Shown here in pieces: positions 38,591 through 49,878 of a DNA stretch of 64,000 nt (position 1 is its first letter; every line of letters starts with the position of its first letter). This stretch comes from Peptoniphilus rachelemmaiella (GTDB taxonomy: Bacteria > Bacillota > Clostridia > Tissierellales > Peptoniphilaceae). Location of the stretch: the NCBI RefSeq assembly GCF_943169845.1, contig NZ_CALPBW010000005.1:54355-118354 (forward strand). The letters are read 5' to 3'. The notes below the pieces were generated by a model. It did no database searches. It had not been told where the DNA came from and saw only the letters and a program-made list of their open reading frames with translations. Made by a program: the position numbers and the translations under genes.

Positions 38591-40999
38591 CTACTTGACA
38601 ACGACATTCAAGATCTTGCCGGGAACGTAAATTTCTTTGACGACGGTTTTGCCTTCCGTTTGTTTAGCGAAGTTTTCATCCTTATGCATGGCTTCGATGG
38701 CTTCTTCTTTCGTTGCCTCTCTGGGCAATGTAATCTTAAAGCGTACCTTGCCGTTGAATTGAACGGGCACTTCGATAACATCTTCCAGGGTTTTTGCTTC
38801 ATCGAAGGTGGGCCAGCTTTGTTCGCACAGGTAGCCGCCCATTTTACACATATCCCAAAGTTCTTCCGTAATGTGGGGTGCCACGGGATTTAAGAGAATG
38901 AGGAATGTTTTAAATTCAGCCGCATTCACGCCGACTTTTTGGAAGAGGTTCACGGCACTCATTAATTGAGCGATGGCCGTGTTGGCTTTTAAGTGTTCGT
39001 AGTCGTAGCTGACTTTTTGGATCGTTTGATGCATAAAGACTTCCGTCTCTTTTCTGAATGCATCGCCGGGTTGAACATTTTCCGCCAGATTCCAAACTCT
39101 TTCCAGGAAGCGACGGCAGCCTTTGACGCCGTTGTCGGACCAGGGCACGGATTTTTCGAAGTCGCCGATAAACATTTCGTAGGTTCTCAATGTATCGGCA
39201 CCGTAGGTGTTGACGATGTCGTCGGGATTGATGACATTGCCGCGGCTCTTACTCATTTTGCCGCCGTCTTCCCCTAAGATCATGCCGTGACTCGTCCGCT
39301 TTTGGTAGGGCTCATCGGTGTTGACGACGCCGATATCGTAGAGGAATTTATGCCAGAAGCGGGAATAGAGCAAGTGCAAGGTGGTGTGTTCCATGCCGCC
39401 GTTGTACCAATCCACAGGCATGAAGTATTCCAGCGCATCTTTGCTCGCCAGTGCTTCGTCGTTATCGGGATCGGTGTAGCGCAGGTAATACCAGCTGCTG
39501 CCGGCCCATTGAGGCATGGTGTCCGTTTCGCGCATGGCGGGCTTGCCGCATTTCGGGCAGGTGGTGTGGACCCATTCCTCTACTTCCGACAAGGGGGATT
39601 GGCCGTTGTCCGTGGGTTCGTAATTTTCCACTTCGGGCAGTTCCAAAGGCAGCTCTTCTTCAGGCACCGGCACCCATCCGCAGTCGTCGCAGTGAATGAG
39701 GGGGATCGGTTCGCCCCAGTAGCGTTGTCTGGAGAAGACCCAGTCCCGCAATTTATAATTGGTTTGGCGATTGCCCAGGCCTTTTTCCGTAATCCACTCG
39801 ATCATCTTGTGGATGGCATCTTCCACTTCCATGCCGTCCAGGAAGCCGGAATTAATCATATGGCCCGTATGGACGTCCACATAGGCCGCTTCTTCCACAT
39901 TGCCGCCGTCAATGACGGGGACGATGGGCAGGTTGAATTTCTTCGCAAATTCCCAGTCGCGCTCGTCGTGAGCGGGTACGGACATAATGGCGCCGGTGCC
40001 GTAGGTCATTAAGACGTAATCGGAAATCCAAATGGGAATCTCCTTGCCGTTGGCCGGATTGACGCCGTAAAGGCCTTCCAGGGCCACGCCGGTTTTTTCT
40101 TTAGACAGCTCCGTCCGCTCGAAGTCGGATTTCTTTTCCACTTCCGCAATGTAGGCGTCCACTTCGTCGATGTTTTTAATCATGTCGCGGTGGTCTTTTA
40201 CAATGGGATGTTCCGGTGCAACCACCATGTAGGTGGCGCCGAACAAGGTATCGGGTCGCGTGGTAAATACATTCAATACCGTGTCCGTATCCTTCACTTT
40301 AAAGTGAATTTCCGCACCGACGCTCTTGCCGATCCAGTTGCGTTGTTGAATCTTAACAGGCTCGATGAAGTCGACGTGATTCAATCCTTCCAAGAGGCGA
40401 TCGGCATAAGCGGTAATCTTCAGCATCCATTGGCTGCGGCGTTTGTGCTTTACTTCCGTGCCGCAACGCTCGCATTTGCCGCCAACCACTTCTTCGTTGG
40501 CCAGGCCAACTTTACAGGAGGGACACCAGTTGACGGGCATCTCTTCCTTGTAAGCCAAGCCGCGTTTAAACAATTGCAGGAAAATCCATTGGGTCCAGCG
40601 GTAGTATTTCGGATCGGTGGTGTTGATTTCTCTTGACCAGTCGAAGCTGAAGCCCAGGCTTTTTAATTGCTTTTTGAAATTGGCGATGTTATTTTCCGTG
40701 ACGATGCGGGGATGAATTTTGTTCTTAATGGCGTAGTTTTCCGTGGGCAAGCCAAAGGCGTCCCAACCCATGGTGAAAATGACGTTTTCGCCTTCGTGGC
40801 GACGCTTTCTCGCCACAATGTCCAGGGCCGTGTAGGGGCGCGGGTGGCCGACGTGAAGCCCTTGTCCCGAGGGATAGGGGAATTCAACTAAGGGATAAAA
40901 CTTTTTCTTTTCCGGTTCAATGACGGTTTTATAGGTCTCGTGTTCGTCCCAAAAATCTTGCCATTTCTTCTCGATGACTTTAGGATCATAATTTTTCAT
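38591..40999 (-). CDS. leuS: Leucine-tRNA ligase
   Basis: 802 residues, full length. HIGH-type motif in [20 protein letters not shown] (residues about 40-60), zinc-binding [23 protein letters not shown]1 editing domain with the T-rich and aspartate region, KMSKS in [20 protein letters not shown], and a C-terminal anticodon domain. It loads tRNA-Leu and edits norvaline. The gene follows asnS by 13 bases. Confidence 0.98.
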   Translation of the reverse strand: MKNYDPKVIEKKWQDFWDEHETYKTVIEPEKKKFYPLVEFPYPSGQGLHVGHPRPYTALDIVARKRRHEGENVIFTMGWDAFGLPTENYAIKNKIHPRIVTENNIANFKKQLKSLGFSFDWSREINTTDPKYYRWTQWIFLQLFKRGLAYKEEMPVNWCPSCKVGLANEEVVGGKCERCGTEVKHKRRSQWMLKITAYADRLLEGLNHVDFIEPVKIQQRNWIGKSVGAEIHFKVKDTDTVLNVFTTRPDTLFGATYMVVAPEHPIVKDHRDMIKNIDEVDAYIAEVEKKSDFERTELSKEKTGVALEGLYGVNPANGKEIPIWISDYVLMTYGTGAIMSVPAHDERDWEFAKKFNLPIVPVIDGGNVEEAAYVDVHTGHMINSGFLDGMEVEDAIHKMIEWITEKGLGNRQTNYKLRDWVFSRQRYWGEPIPLIHCDDCGWVPVPEEELPLELPEVENYEPTDNGQSPLSEVEEWVHTTCPKCGKPAMRETDTMPQWAGSSWYYLRYTDPDNDEALASKDALEYFMPVDWYNGGMEHTTLHLLYSRFWHKFLYDIGVVNTDEPYQKRTSHGMILGEDGGKMSKSRGNVINPDDIVNTYGADTLRTYEMFIGDFEKSVPWSDNGVKGCRRFLERVWNLAENVQPGDAFRKETEVFMHQTIQKVSYDYEHLKANTAIAQLMSAVNLFQKVGVNAAEFKTFLILLNPVAPHITEELWDMCKMGGYLCEQSWPTFDEAKTLEDVIEVPVQFNGKVRFKITLPREATKEEAIEAMHKDENFAKQTEGKTVVKEIYVPGKILNVVVK

Positions 41000-41012
41000 C
41001 GTTTACGCCTTT

Positions 41013-42395
41013 CTAAAACTCTGCATTGCCGACGGTCCGCGGGAAGGGGATGACGTCGCGAATGTTTTTCATGCCGGTAATGTACATAACAGCTCGCTCA
41101 AATCCCAGTCCGTAACCGGAGTGAACCACGCTACCGTAGCGACGAAGGTCCAAATACCAGCTGTAGCTTTCTTCGTCCAGACCGAAATCCTTTAATTTTT
41201 CGACGAGGACATCCATTCGCTCTTCCCGTTGGCTGCCGCCGATGATTTCGCCGATGCCTGGCACCAAAAGGTCCATGGCGGCGACGGTCTTCTTGTCTTC
41301 ATTTTCGCGCATATAGAAGGCCTTAATTTCTTTCGGGTAGTCTACGATGAAGACGGGCTTTTTGTAAACTTCTTCCGTAATGTAGCGTTCGTGTTCCGTT
41401 TGAAGATCGATGCCCCAGTTCACCGGGTACTTAAATTCGTGATCGCTCTTTTCCAAAATCTCAATGGCTTCCGTGTAGGTGATCCGAACAAATTCCGATT
41501 CAACCACATTTTTCAGGCGATCGATAAGGCCTTTATCGATAAAGGAATTGAAAAATTCCATTTCTTGAGGCGCGTGTTCGAAAACGTAGCGAATAATGTA
41601 CTTAAGCATATCTTCCGCCACATTCATATTGTCTTCTAAATCGGCGAAGGCCATTTCCGGCTCGATCATCCAAAATTCCGCCGCGTGGCGTTGGGTGTTG
41701 GAGTTTTCAGCGCGGAAGGTGGGTCCGAAGGTGTAGATGTTTCTGAAGGCGGTGGCGAAGGCTTCCCCTTGCAGTTGACCGCTGACGGTAAGATTCGTAT
41801 GTTTGCCAAAGAAGTCTTCACTGAAATCCACTTTGCCTTCGTCGTCTTTCGGGGGATTGTTCAGATCCAAGGTGGTAACTTGGAACATTTCCCCTGCCCC
41901 TTCGGCGTCGCTGGCCGTAATAATCGGGGTGTGAACGTAGACGAAGCGACGTTTTTGGAAGAACTCGTGCACGGCAAAAGCGATTAAGCTACGCACCCGG
42001 AACACCGCTTGGAAGGTATTGGTGCGGGGACGAAGGTGGGCCTTGGTCCGTAGATATTCAAAGGTGTGGCGTTTCTTTTGCAGAGGATAGTCACTTTCTG
42101 CCAAGTGTTCCGGCGTGATTTTTTTCGCGTGAATTTCAATGGGTTGTTTTGCTCCCGGGCTTTCAACCAATTCCCCTTCCACGCAAATGGAGCTGTAAAT
42201 AGGGTATTTGGCGATTTCCTTAAAGTTTTCGATGTCCGATTCATAAACCACTTGAATGCCGTCGAAGCCGCTGCCGTCGGAGAGTTGAATAAAGCCGAAA
42301 TTCTTCGAATCTCTGGAGGTTTTCACCCAACCTTCCAACACCAAATCTTGGCCTAAGTAATCTTTATAGTTCTCTAATACTTCACGAATTTCCAC
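41013..42395 (-). CDS. asnS: Asparagine-tRNA ligase
   Basis: 460 residues. N-terminal OB-fold anticodon domain (1-110, [20 protein letters not shown]), class II catalytic domain with motif 2 [20 protein letters not shown] and motif 3 [21 protein letters not shown]. The AsnRS subfamily is indicated by its short linker and the residues around [20 protein letters not shown]. It overlaps rarA by 14 bases. Confidence 0.96.
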   Translation of the reverse strand: MEIREVLENYKDYLGQDLVLEGWVKTSRDSKNFGFIQLSDGSGFDGIQVVYESDIENFKEIAKYPIYSSICVEGELVESPGAKQPIEIHAKKITPEHLAESDYPLQKKRHTFEYLRTKAHLRPRTNTFQAVFRVRSLIAFAVHEFFQKRRFVYVHTPIITASDAEGAGEMFQVTTLDLNNPPKDDEGKVDFSEDFFGKHTNLTVSGQLQGEAFATAFRNIYTFGPTFRAENSNTQRHAAEFWMIEPEMAFADLEDNMNVAEDMLKYIIRYVFEHAPQEMEFFNSFIDKGLIDRLKNVVESEFVRITYTEAIEILEKSDHEFKYPVNWGIDLQTEHERYITEEVYKKPVFIVDYPKEIKAFYMRENEDKKTVAAMDLLVPGIGEIIGGSQREERMDVLVEKLKDFGLDEESYSWYLDLRRYGSVVHSGYGLGFERAVMYITGMKNIRDVIPFPRTVGNAEF

Positions 42396-43707
42396 TGGTA
42401 TCCTCCTGTTTGATCTCTCTTAAATAAGCGGCGAGCTTTTTTTCGTAGCCTCTTTCCGTCGGTCGATAGTAGGTTTTTTCGTTCATATCCAAGGGCAGGT
42501 ACCGCTGCGGCACATAGCCCGTGGGGTAGGCGTGTGGGTAGCGATAGCCTTCGTGTGGATCCATGGGCTGATGCTGATCCCGCAAGTAAGGCGGGATCAC
42601 AGAGCCCACGCCTTTTTTCACATCACTCATGGCTTCCCCGATGGCCAGGTAGCTCCGATTGCTCTTCGGCGCCGAGGCCAAATAGGCCGCCGTTTGCGCC
42701 AAGGGGATTCGCCCCTCGGGCATGCCGATGATTCGAAGGGCCTCGAAGCAGGCAACAGCTAAATTTAACGCGTGGGGATCCGCATTGGAAATGTCTTCCG
42801 AAGCGGAAATAATCATGCGCCGGGCGATGTATTCCGGTTCTTCGCCTCGATCCAGCATTTTCGCCATATAATAAATGGCCGCGTCGGGATCCGAGCCGCG
42901 AATGGATTTTATAAAGGCGGATATCGTATCGTAGTGATTGTTTCCGTCTCGGTCGTAGGCTTGATTATTCGTCATAGACGCATCGGCCAGATCCTGTGTC
43001 GTAATGTGGATGCGCCCCGCCTCATCCGGCGGCGTGCTCAATACCACAATCTCTAAAAGATTCAGGGCGTATCTTCCGTCGCCGTGGCTTAAATCGATGA
43101 GCCCCTCCAATGCACCGGCCTCGAAGGCCACCTCTTCTTTTCCGTAGCCCTTCTCGTCGTCACTAAGGGCCCGCATTAAAAGTGCTTTGATGGCATCGTC
43201 GTCTAAGGGATAGAGCTGCACCACCTGCAATCTGGAAAGCAAGGCGCCGTTCACGTAGAAATAGGGATTTTCCGTGGTGGCGCCCATTAATATGATCTTT
43301 CCCTTTTCCACATAAGGAAGCAGCACATCTTGTTGGGACTTATTGAATCGGTGGATTTCATCTAAAAACAAAATCGTCTCCCGACCCTGTGCCCCCAGCC
43401 TCTCCTCGGCCTCTTCCAGCACCTTGCGAAGCTCCTTCACATTGCTTGTGACGGCAGATAAGGGCACGAAGGCCCGATGGGAATCCTTCGCCATGATCTC
43501 GGCCAAGGTGGTCTTACCGATGCCCGGCGGCCCGTAAAAAAGCAAAGAGGGCATAAAGCCCGATGCCATGAGCCTGTGAATGTATTTGCCCGGGCCGATG
43601 ACGTGTTCTTGGCCCACGTAATCCTCAAGGGTTTCGGGCCGCATGCGCTGGGCCAGGGGCGCGCTTTTTTCTAAATGATTTTCCGCTTGAAATGAAAACA
43701 GATCCAT
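42382..43707 (-). CDS. rarA: Replication-associated AAA ATPase RarA/MgsA
   Basis: 441 residues. Walker [13 protein letters not shown] near residue 59, Walker [21 protein letters not shown], sensor 1 [11 protein letters not shown], and the C-terminal tetramerisation part ([29 protein letters not shown]). It acts at stalled replication forks with SSB. It follows nrdR by 5 bases and overlaps asnS. Confidence 0.95.
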   Translation of the reverse strand: MDLFSFQAENHLEKSAPLAQRMRPETLEDYVGQEHVIGPGKYIHRLMASGFMPSLLFYGPPGIGKTTLAEIMAKDSHRAFVPLSAVTSNVKELRKVLEEAEERLGAQGRETILFLDEIHRFNKSQQDVLLPYVEKGKIILMGATTENPYFYVNGALLSRLQVVQLYPLDDDAIKALLMRALSDDEKGYGKEEVAFEAGALEGLIDLSHGDGRYALNLLEIVVLSTPPDEAGRIHITTQDLADASMTNNQAYDRDGNNHYDTISAFIKSIRGSDPDAAIYYMAKMLDRGEEPEYIARRMIISASEDISNADPHALNLAVACFEALRIIGMPEGRIPLAQTAAYLASAPKSNRSYLAIGEAMSDVKKGVGSVIPPYLRDQHQPMDPHEGYRYPHAYPTGYVPQRYLPLDMNEKTYYRPTERGYEKKLAAYLREIKQEDTSGNS

Positions 43708-43712
43708 AACAA

Positions 43713-44174
43713 TCAGTCCGTTTTCTTTTGCCGCAACGCTTCCAGCTCCGCCATGAAGCTGTCGATGTCTTGGAACCGGCGATACACAGAGGCAAAGCGG
43801 ACATAGGCCACTTCGTCCAAATCTTTCAGCCGTTCTAAAATCATTTCGCCGATTTCATCCGATGAAATCTGCTTGACCATCTTCGCTTCCAGCGTCATTT
43901 CGATATCATCCACCGCCGCTTCCATGGCTTCCAAAGGCACGGGGCGTTTCTCACAAGATTTAATCAGCCCTTTTAAGATTTTATTGCGATCGAAGACCTC
44001 GATGCCGCCGCTTTTTTTCTTCACGGTCATGGGCACGACTTCTACCTGTTCATAGGTCGTGAATCGTCTGCCACAGGCCATGCATTGACGTCTGCGCCGA
44101 ATAGAGGCGCCTTCTTCTGTGGGTCGGGAATCCACGACCTTCGATTCTTGATGTTGACAATAGGGACAGCGCAT
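43713..44174 (-). CDS. nrdR: Transcriptional repressor NrdR
   Basis: 153 residues: zinc ribbon [20 protein letters not shown]...CMACGRR at the start and an ATP-cone domain ([20 protein letters not shown]). NrdR binds NrdR boxes and represses ribonucleotide reductase genes according to ATP/dATP. It precedes rarA here. Confidence 0.97.
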   Translation of the reverse strand: MRCPYCQHQESKVVDSRPTEEGASIRRRRQCMACGRRFTTYEQVEVVPMTVKKKSGGIEVFDRNKILKGLIKSCEKRPVPLEAMEAAVDDIEMTLEAKMVKQISSDEIGEMILERLKDLDEVAYVRFASVYRRFQDIDSFMAELEALRQKKTD

Positions 44175-44196
44175 GATTCACCTCCTAAACGAGAAA

Positions 44197-44221
44197 AGAC
44201 GTATCCTGAAGGATACGTCAA
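44197..44221 (-). terminator. Terminator after ftsZ
   Basis: GACGTATCC-TTCA-GGATACGTC followed by TTTTCTCG on the minus strand, between the ftsZ stop and the nrdR start. Confidence 0.85.
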
Positions 44222-44228
44222 AAATCTC

Positions 44229-45320
44229 TTATCTCATTCTGCGAAGAAAATCCGGGATATTTAACTCATCATCCTTATTTTTCTTGGCGGATCCTGTTTT
44301 TTCTTCTTTTTTATCGTCGCCTGATCCGACAAAGCTCTTGCTTGTTTTTTTCGGTTGAACATCGCGATCATCGCCGAATTCCGTGGCGATCACCGTGATC
44401 TTTACTTGATCCTTTAGGGACTCGTCGATGCCGGCACCGAAGATAATGTTGGCTTCTTCGTCTACGGTGGAGCGGATCAAATCGGCGGCTTCATTCATTT
44501 CAAACATACCCAGGTCGTTGCCTGCCGTAATGTTTAATAGTACGGACTTGGCGCCTTCGATGGATGTTTCCAAAAGGGGACTTTCTACGGCATTTCTTGC
44601 CGCTTCCGTGGCGCGATCGTCGCCGGAGGCGTAACCGATACCCATGTGGGCGATGCCCTTGTCGTGCATAACGGTCTTTACGTCGGCGAAGTCAAGGTTA
44701 ATGACATTGGGAACGCTGATTAATTCGGAAATCCCTTGGATCCCTTGTTTCAAAATTTCATCGGCCATTTGGAAGGCTTGGGAGAAGGTGGTCTTCTTAT
44801 CGGAAATGCTGAAGAGGCGATCGTTGGGAATGATGACCAATGTATCGACTTTGCCTTGTAATGCATCGATGCCCTTTTCCGCTTGTTTCATGCGGCGAGC
44901 GCCTTCAAAAGCGAAGGGACGGGTTACGACGCCGACCGTAAGGGCACCAAGTTCTTTCGCTACATCGGCAATAATCGGAGCCGCACCGGTACCGGTACCG
45001 CCGCCCATGCCTGCCGTAATAAAGACCATGTCCGCGCCTTCGAGGGCTTCTCTGATTTCATCCAGGCTTTCTTCAGCGGATTGTTCGCCGATTTCCGGAT
45101 TGGCGCCGGCGCCTAAGCCTTTGGTTACCTTTTCGCCGATTTGAATTCTCGTTTCAGCCAGGGAATTTTTAAGTGCTTGGCGGTCGGTGTTTACGGCAAT
45201 AAACTCGACGCCTTTCACCCCTGCATTAATCATGCGGTTGACGGCGTTGTTACCGCCACCGCCGACACCGGCTACTTTAATTTTTGCAAATTCTTCGTGA
45301 TCCATATCAAAATCCAACAT
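44229..45320 (-). CDS. ftsZ: Cell division GTPase FtsZ
   Basis: 363 residues from ATG 45320 behind CTAGGAGGAG. Tubulin signature [10 protein letters not shown] at about residue 105, N-terminal [20 protein letters not shown], and the C-terminal conserved peptide [12 protein letters not shown] for partner binding. It forms the Z-ring. Linker is short. ftsA is not next to it; it has its own promoter. Confidence 0.98.
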   Translation of the reverse strand: MLDFDMDHEEFAKIKVAGVGGGGNNAVNRMINAGVKGVEFIAVNTDRQALKNSLAETRIQIGEKVTKGLGAGANPEIGEQSAEESLDEIREALEGADMVFITAGMGGGTGTGAAPIIADVAKELGALTVGVVTRPFAFEGARRMKQAEKGIDALQGKVDTLVIIPNDRLFSISDKKTTFSQAFQMADEILKQGIQGISELISVPNVINLDFADVKTVMHDKGIAHMGIGYASGDDRATEAARNAVESPLLETSIEGAKSVLLNITAGNDLGMFEMNEAADLIRSTVDEEANIIFGAGIDESLKDQVKITVIATEFGDDRDVQPKKTSKSFVGSGDDKKEEKTGSAKKNKDDELNIPDFLRRMR

Positions 45321-45374
45321 ATTACTCCTCCTAGTCGCGCACAATGGGCCTTTAATATCATATCAATTGATTCT

Positions 45375-45403
45375 ATTTTATAGACAAATAGCCTACAAGT
45401 CAA
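45375..45403 (-). promoter_or_regulatory. Promoter of ftsZ
   Basis: TTGACT (45398-45403), 17-bp spacer, TAAAAT (45375-45380) on the minus strand, about 55 bases before the start codon. Confidence 0.72.
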
Positions 45404-45427
45404 GATGCCTTCACGGCTCAATCTACC

Positions 45428-46363
45428 TTATTCAGCGGCATCTGTGGCTTTCGACGGTTCTCGCTTTTCATCGTTGCGGGCATCAGGGTCTTTTTCGGTT
45501 TTTTTGACTTTGCCGCCTTCATCCCTTTTATCTCTTTCCGCCTGCTTTTCCCCTTCTTCTTCGAAGGAAGCTTCATTTTCCGGCGCCTCCTCTTCGTCTA
45601 AAGACGAGGGCTTCACCGCCACCGGATGATCCCCCTGATCCAGATAGATCTCGCGGTAGTCTTCGTTTTTCGCCTTCATTTCTTTGCGGATTTCTTCCAG
45701 CTGTTTCGTCTTATATTCCGCATCGTCAAAACTGGAGATATGCACCATGGTTCCGTCGGAAAAAGCCACGCGCATACCACGATCCAAAATGGAGACGGTG
45801 TGAATGTCTTTCTTCATTTCGGAGGCAAACAAGGTCTTAATCATGTGAATCTTTTTTCCGTTGCCCGTGCTTTTAAAGGCCACTTGGCCCATGCGCACCC
45901 CATGGGTGACGACGCCGGTGATCTTCGGCAAATTGGGATCGTAGGAGCGGGTGGTCTCCAGGGCGCGGAAATCATCGTTGACGAGAATGTAGCCTTCGCC
46001 GCTGTATAACTGGGCGAAGGGCTTTTCCTCTTCGATGGAAATGGTGAGGGTATGAGGAAAGCTGAGCCCGATATGGGCCTCTTTAACATAGGGAATTTGT
46101 TCCAGGCGATTTTTCAGCTGCTGCTTATTTAATCGGAAGTAGCTTTTGCCCATGAATTCGCGGGCGATTTTCACTACGGTGTTTTTGCTCACGGCTTTCG
46201 TGCCGGCGACTTCCACGTCTTTCATGGCCGTAAATCTCGAAAAGCCGAAGAGGCCGCCGATGATGATGGCTAAAACGAGAACCAGAGCGATGCGCCGATT
46301 GCGGTATTTTCGCTGCAGTTTCTTTTTTCGCCGCGGACGTTTTCTCGGTTTTTCAGGCTTCAT
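45428..46363 (-). CDS. divIB: Cell division protein DivIB/FtsQ
   Basis: 311 residues. Basic N-terminus, one membrane helix (IALVLVLAIIIGGLFGFSRF, about 28-47), a POTRA domain (MKDVEVAGTKAVSKNTVVKI; YVKEAHIGLSFPHTLTISIE), a beta domain, and an unusual acidic/basic low-complexity tail (about 245-311, PENEASFEEEGEKQAERDKR) facing outside. It links FtsL/FtsB to the divisome. Overlaps murG as ATGA. Confidence 0.92.
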   Translation of the reverse strand: MKPEKPRKRPRRKKKLQRKYRNRRIALVLVLAIIIGGLFGFSRFTAMKDVEVAGTKAVSKNTVVKIAREFMGKSYFRLNKQQLKNRLEQIPYVKEAHIGLSFPHTLTISIEEEKPFAQLYSGEGYILVNDDFRALETTRSYDPNLPKITGVVTHGVRMGQVAFKSTGNGKKIHMIKTLFASEMKKDIHTVSILDRGMRVAFSDGTMVHISSFDDAEYKTKQLEEIRKEMKAKNEDYREIYLDQGDHPVAVKPSSLDEEEAPENEASFEEEGEKQAERDKRDEGGKVKKTEKDPDARNDEKREPSKATDAAE

Positions 46364-47457
46364 GGCGTCACGAGTCCTAAAATCGCCTCGGCAATGGCAT
46401 CGGTGCCCTTGGTGTTGACCATGTGGTAGGCGTTGGCGCCCATTTCACGCCGCTTTTCCTCGTCGTCTAAAAGGGATTCCACCGTGCTCAAAAGCACGTG
46501 GCCTGTGAGCTCATCTTCTTCGATGACCACGGCCGCACCCTTTTCTTTATAGCTCATGGCGTTATGGTATTGGTGATTGCCCGCCGTGTATGCTTTAGGA
46601 ATCAAAATGGAGGGCAGGTGCATGGCACTGATTTCCGCCAAAGTCATGGCCGATGAGGATGCCACCACCAAATCGGCTACGGCCAAGTATTCCGGGATTT
46701 GATGGGAGTAATCCAAAATGGTGTAAGAATCTTCGTCCACATCGCTCATGCGATGGGTGAAGTCGTCGTAATGTTCTTTTCCCGTAATATGCACCAAGTG
46801 GAAGTTTAAGTGCGGGTGTTTTTCCATGATTTCAAGTACGGCTTCATTGGTGGATTCCTGTCCGCCGCTGCCGCCGAAGGAAAGGACCAGGGGCTTGTCT
46901 AAATTGTAGCCTACGGCTTCTCTTCCCGTCTCTTCGTCGATTTTTTCAAAAGAGGCGCGAATGGGATTGCCGGTGTAAAGTTTTTTTGTATGTTCCGGAA
47001 AATATTTTTCCGCTTCTTGAAAGCTGTAGGCGATTAAATCCACCCGCTTGGCGAGCAGGCGATTGGTTTTTCCCGGATAAGCGTTTTGTTCCTGAATCGC
47101 CGTCTTAATGCCCATGTTCTGTGCTTTCAACACGATGGGCGCACAGACATAGCCCCCCGTGCCTACGACCACATCGGGGCGAAAGTCTTTTATAATCTTT
47201 CCCGCATCGCGCAGGCCGTGGAACAATTCCATCATGGTCATAATGGATTCTTTGTTGATTTTCTTTCTGGGAAGACCCTGGATGTGTACCGGCGCAAAGG
47301 GGATGTTGTATTTGGCCGCCAGCTCTTCTTCCATGCTGTCTTTTTTTCCCACGTACAGAAATTCGATGCTGTCGTCTTTCTTTTCCATGGCTTCTTTAAT
47401 GGCGAGGGCCGGATAGATATGACCGCCGGTTCCGCCGCCGGACAAAATGACTTTCAA
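46360..47457 (-). CDS. murG: UDP-GlcNAc transferase MurG
   Basis: 365 residues. N-terminal GGGTGGHIYPALAIKEAM glycine loop and the GT-B nucleotide region (LVLSFGGSGGQESTNEAVLE; SSSAMTLAEISAMHLPSILI). It adds GlcNAc to lipid I to give lipid II at the inner membrane face. Starts as ATGA overlap with ftsW. Confidence 0.97.
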   Translation of the reverse strand: MKVILSGGGTGGHIYPALAIKEAMEKKDDSIEFLYVGKKDSMEEELAAKYNIPFAPVHIQGLPRKKINKESIMTMMELFHGLRDAGKIIKDFRPDVVVGTGGYVCAPIVLKAQNMGIKTAIQEQNAYPGKTNRLLAKRVDLIAYSFQEAEKYFPEHTKKLYTGNPIRASFEKIDEETGREAVGYNLDKPLVLSFGGSGGQESTNEAVLEIMEKHPHLNFHLVHITGKEHYDDFTHRMSDVDEDSYTILDYSHQIPEYLAVADLVVASSSAMTLAEISAMHLPSILIPKAYTAGNHQYHNAMSYKEKGAAVVIEEDELTGHVLLSTVESLLDDEEKRREMGANAYHMVNTKGTDAIAEAILGLVTP

Positions 47458-48551
47458 TGTAATTCTCCTTTTCTCGATAATCTAAGCAGTATGCCGCTCA
47501 TGCCCATGACCAAGATCAATGCCGTGCCTCCGAAGGACACATAGGGCAGGGTAAGGCCGGTGACGGGTAAAATCCCCACGGCCACGCCCATATTGAAAAA
47601 AGCCTGGAAGCCGATGGAGAGAAAGATCCCCGTGGCGATGAGTTTTTCGTAAAGGCTTTTTTGCTTCAACGCCGTTAAAAACCCGCGATGTATAAACAAG
47701 GCAAAGAGGGCAATGACTACCGTGGTGCCGATAAAGCCGAATTCTTCGCCGATGACGGCAAAAATAAAGTCGTTGTAGGCCTCCGGCAGGCGATCAAACA
47801 CTTCGTGGGAACGAAAATAGCCGATCCCCGTCACCGATCCCGTGCCGATGGCGTAAAGGGAATGGGCCAGTTGCCAGTCGGTGTTGGTGATGTCGTCGAA
47901 GGGATGAATGAAGGATGTCAGTCGCTTCATGCGGTAGGCCACGCGAAATACAAAAAGGTACATAAAGGCGAGGCCCATAGAAAAAATGCTGATAAATTCG
48001 GCGAGATTCATGCCGGAGATAAAAAACATGCCTAAAAGGCTAATGGCGATGACCATGGCCGATGAAAAGTCTTCTTTCATAACGATGACCACGGACAGCC
48101 CGATCACGGTGACAATGGGAATAAAGCCGCCTTTCTTCCTCTTTCCCCGGTGAAGCACGCAGAGATTCGCCGTGTAAAAAATCGACGCGTATTTTAAAAT
48201 GTCCGCCGGCATAAACTGAATGTGGGTGTGGGGAATGGCGAGCCAGCGGGTGGCGCCGTTGACATTTACGCCGAGTTTGGTGTAGAGGGCGGCGCAAAGG
48301 GCCATACTCACGACCCACATGGGAAAGGCCAGGCGCTGAAATACCTTTAAGGGCACGACATAGCCCGCGCCGGCCGCCAACGTGCCGACGATGACAAAGG
48401 CGATGTGGCGCTTTAGGTAAAAGGAACCGTCGCCGTGGTCGGCGAGGCCGCCGGTAAATGAGCTGGACGCCACCATAAAGATGCCAATGACCAAGAGGGA
48501 GACCATGGCAATAAGCAGGCGCGGATCAGCGTATTTTCGGATTCGTTCCAT
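47454..48551 (-). CDS. ftsW: Peptidoglycan polymerase FtsW
   Basis: 365 residues, about ten membrane helices (SEDS family) with the conserved SLYAIGTGSVTGIGYFRS and EEFGFIGTTVV and LPVTGLTLPYVSFGGTALIL segments. SEDS proteins polymerise glycan strands together with a class B PBP, encoded two genes upstream of it in the cluster. Placed before murG; ftsW versus rodA is decided by the division gene cluster. Confidence 0.94.
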   Translation of the reverse strand: MERIRKYADPRLLIAMVSLLVIGIFMVASSSFTGGLADHGDGSFYLKRHIAFVIVGTLAAGAGYVVPLKVFQRLAFPMWVVSMALCAALYTKLGVNVNGATRWLAIPHTHIQFMPADILKYASIFYTANLCVLHRGKRKKGGFIPIVTVIGLSVVIVMKEDFSSAMVIAISLLGMFFISGMNLAEFISIFSMGLAFMYLFVFRVAYRMKRLTSFIHPFDDITNTDWQLAHSLYAIGTGSVTGIGYFRSHEVFDRLPEAYNDFIFAVIGEEFGFIGTTVVIALFALFIHRGFLTALKQKSLYEKLIATGIFLSIGFQAFFNMGVAVGILPVTGLTLPYVSFGGTALILVMGMSGILLRLSRKGELH

Positions 48552-48558
48552 GGTTTTA

Positions 48559-49869
48559 TCAGCCCCATTTCTCCCTTACAATTTGTTTAAATTCATCGCC
48601 CCGCACTTCGTAATTGGGGAATTGGTCCCAAGAGGCGCAGGCCGGAGAAAGCAACACCGCCTCGCCGGAAACCGCCCGATCCATGGCCGCCTCCGTGGCC
48701 TCTTTCATGGTCTCAAATTCCAAGACCTCTTTCACGCCGGCTTCCAGGGCTTCTTCTTTAATGACAGCCTTGGTGGCGCCGTAGACATAGAGGCAGGCGA
48801 TGGCATCGGCGTGTTTTTCAAAGAGGGCTTTAAAATCGCTTCCCTTGTCAAAGCCGCCGGCCAGTAAATGAATGGGCTTCGATAAACTTGCCAGAGCCAC
48901 GTCGGTAGAATCGGGATTGGTTCCCTTGGAGTCGTTGTAGTAGTCTACGCCGTTAAAGGTGTCCACAAATTCCATGCGGTGGCTGACGCCGCGATAGTTC
49001 ATCAGCGTCTTTTTAATGGATTCCACGTCTACGCCGAGAACGTAGGCGCAAAGGGCCGCCTCCAGGGCGTTTCTTACATTGTGATCCCCCACGAGCAGCA
49101 TGTCGCTGCGATTCATGAGAAAGACCTTCTCCCCTTTTAGGGACAGGTACAGGGCCTCTTGATCCTTGAAGGCACCGTCTTGTTGGACGGGTGTGGTGCT
49201 TACCACCAGCGCCTGATCCATTTCTTCGCCGATCATGGCTAAGTAAGGATCGTCGATATTTAAAATGAGTACATCCTCATCCCGTTGATTGGCAAAGACT
49301 TTTTCTTTGCTCTTTCTGTAGGCTTCCACGGATTTGTGGTGATCCAGGTGGTCTTCCGTAATATTGGTAAGTATCGCCACTTTCGGCCGAAAATCCAAGG
49401 TGGTTTCCAGCTGAAAACTGGAGCATTCGATAACTAAGTAATCGTCTTTTTTTGCCCGCTTCGCCAAGGGCAAGACGCCGACGCCGATGTTTCCGCCTAC
49501 ATAGGCGACTTTTCCGCCGTCGATTAAAAGATGGTACAAGAGATCCGTGGTGGTTGTCTTTCCGTTGGTTCCCGTGACGGCAATGAAATTTTCGCAAGCA
49601 CTCAGGTGATAGGCCACCTCGATGTCCGAAATAATCGGCACGCCTTTTTCCGCCAGGGCAGGCAACAGGCCGCTGTCCAGGGGAATCCCCGGGCTTTTTA
49701 CGACGAAATCAACCGCTTCGCCGTCGTAAAAGGGCAATTCGTCTTCGACTAAATCCACGCGGCTTTTGTCGTCGTCGTAGACGTAAAGGGTATTGTCCGC
49801 CTTCAATGCGTCGATGGCGCTTAATCCTGTGGTACCTAATCCGTAAATTAATATGTTTTTATTTTCCAT
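48559..49869 (-). CDS. murD: UDP-MurNAc-L-Ala:D-Glu ligase MurD
   Basis: 436 residues with three Mur ligase domains: N-terminal UDP-binding fold (IYGLGTTGLSAIDALKADN), the ATP site TGTNGKTTTTDLLYHLL near 115, and the C-terminal domain (DVALASLSKPIHLLAGGFDK). Adds D-Glu in the cytoplasm. murC, murE and murF are not in this cluster. Confidence 0.96.
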   Translation of the reverse strand: MENKNILIYGLGTTGLSAIDALKADNTLYVYDDDKSRVDLVEDELPFYDGEAVDFVVKSPGIPLDSGLLPALAEKGVPIISDIEVAYHLSACENFIAVTGTNGKTTTTDLLYHLLIDGGKVAYVGGNIGVGVLPLAKRAKKDDYLVIECSSFQLETTLDFRPKVAILTNITEDHLDHHKSVEAYRKSKEKVFANQRDEDVLILNIDDPYLAMIGEEMDQALVVSTTPVQQDGAFKDQEALYLSLKGEKVFLMNRSDMLLVGDHNVRNALEAALCAYVLGVDVESIKKTLMNYRGVSHRMEFVDTFNGVDYYNDSKGTNPDSTDVALASLSKPIHLLAGGFDKGSDFKALFEKHADAIACLYVYGATKAVIKEEALEAGVKEVLEFETMKEATEAAMDRAVSGEAVLLSPACASWDQFPNYEVRGDEFKQIVREKWG

Positions 49870-49878
49870 GACACGCTC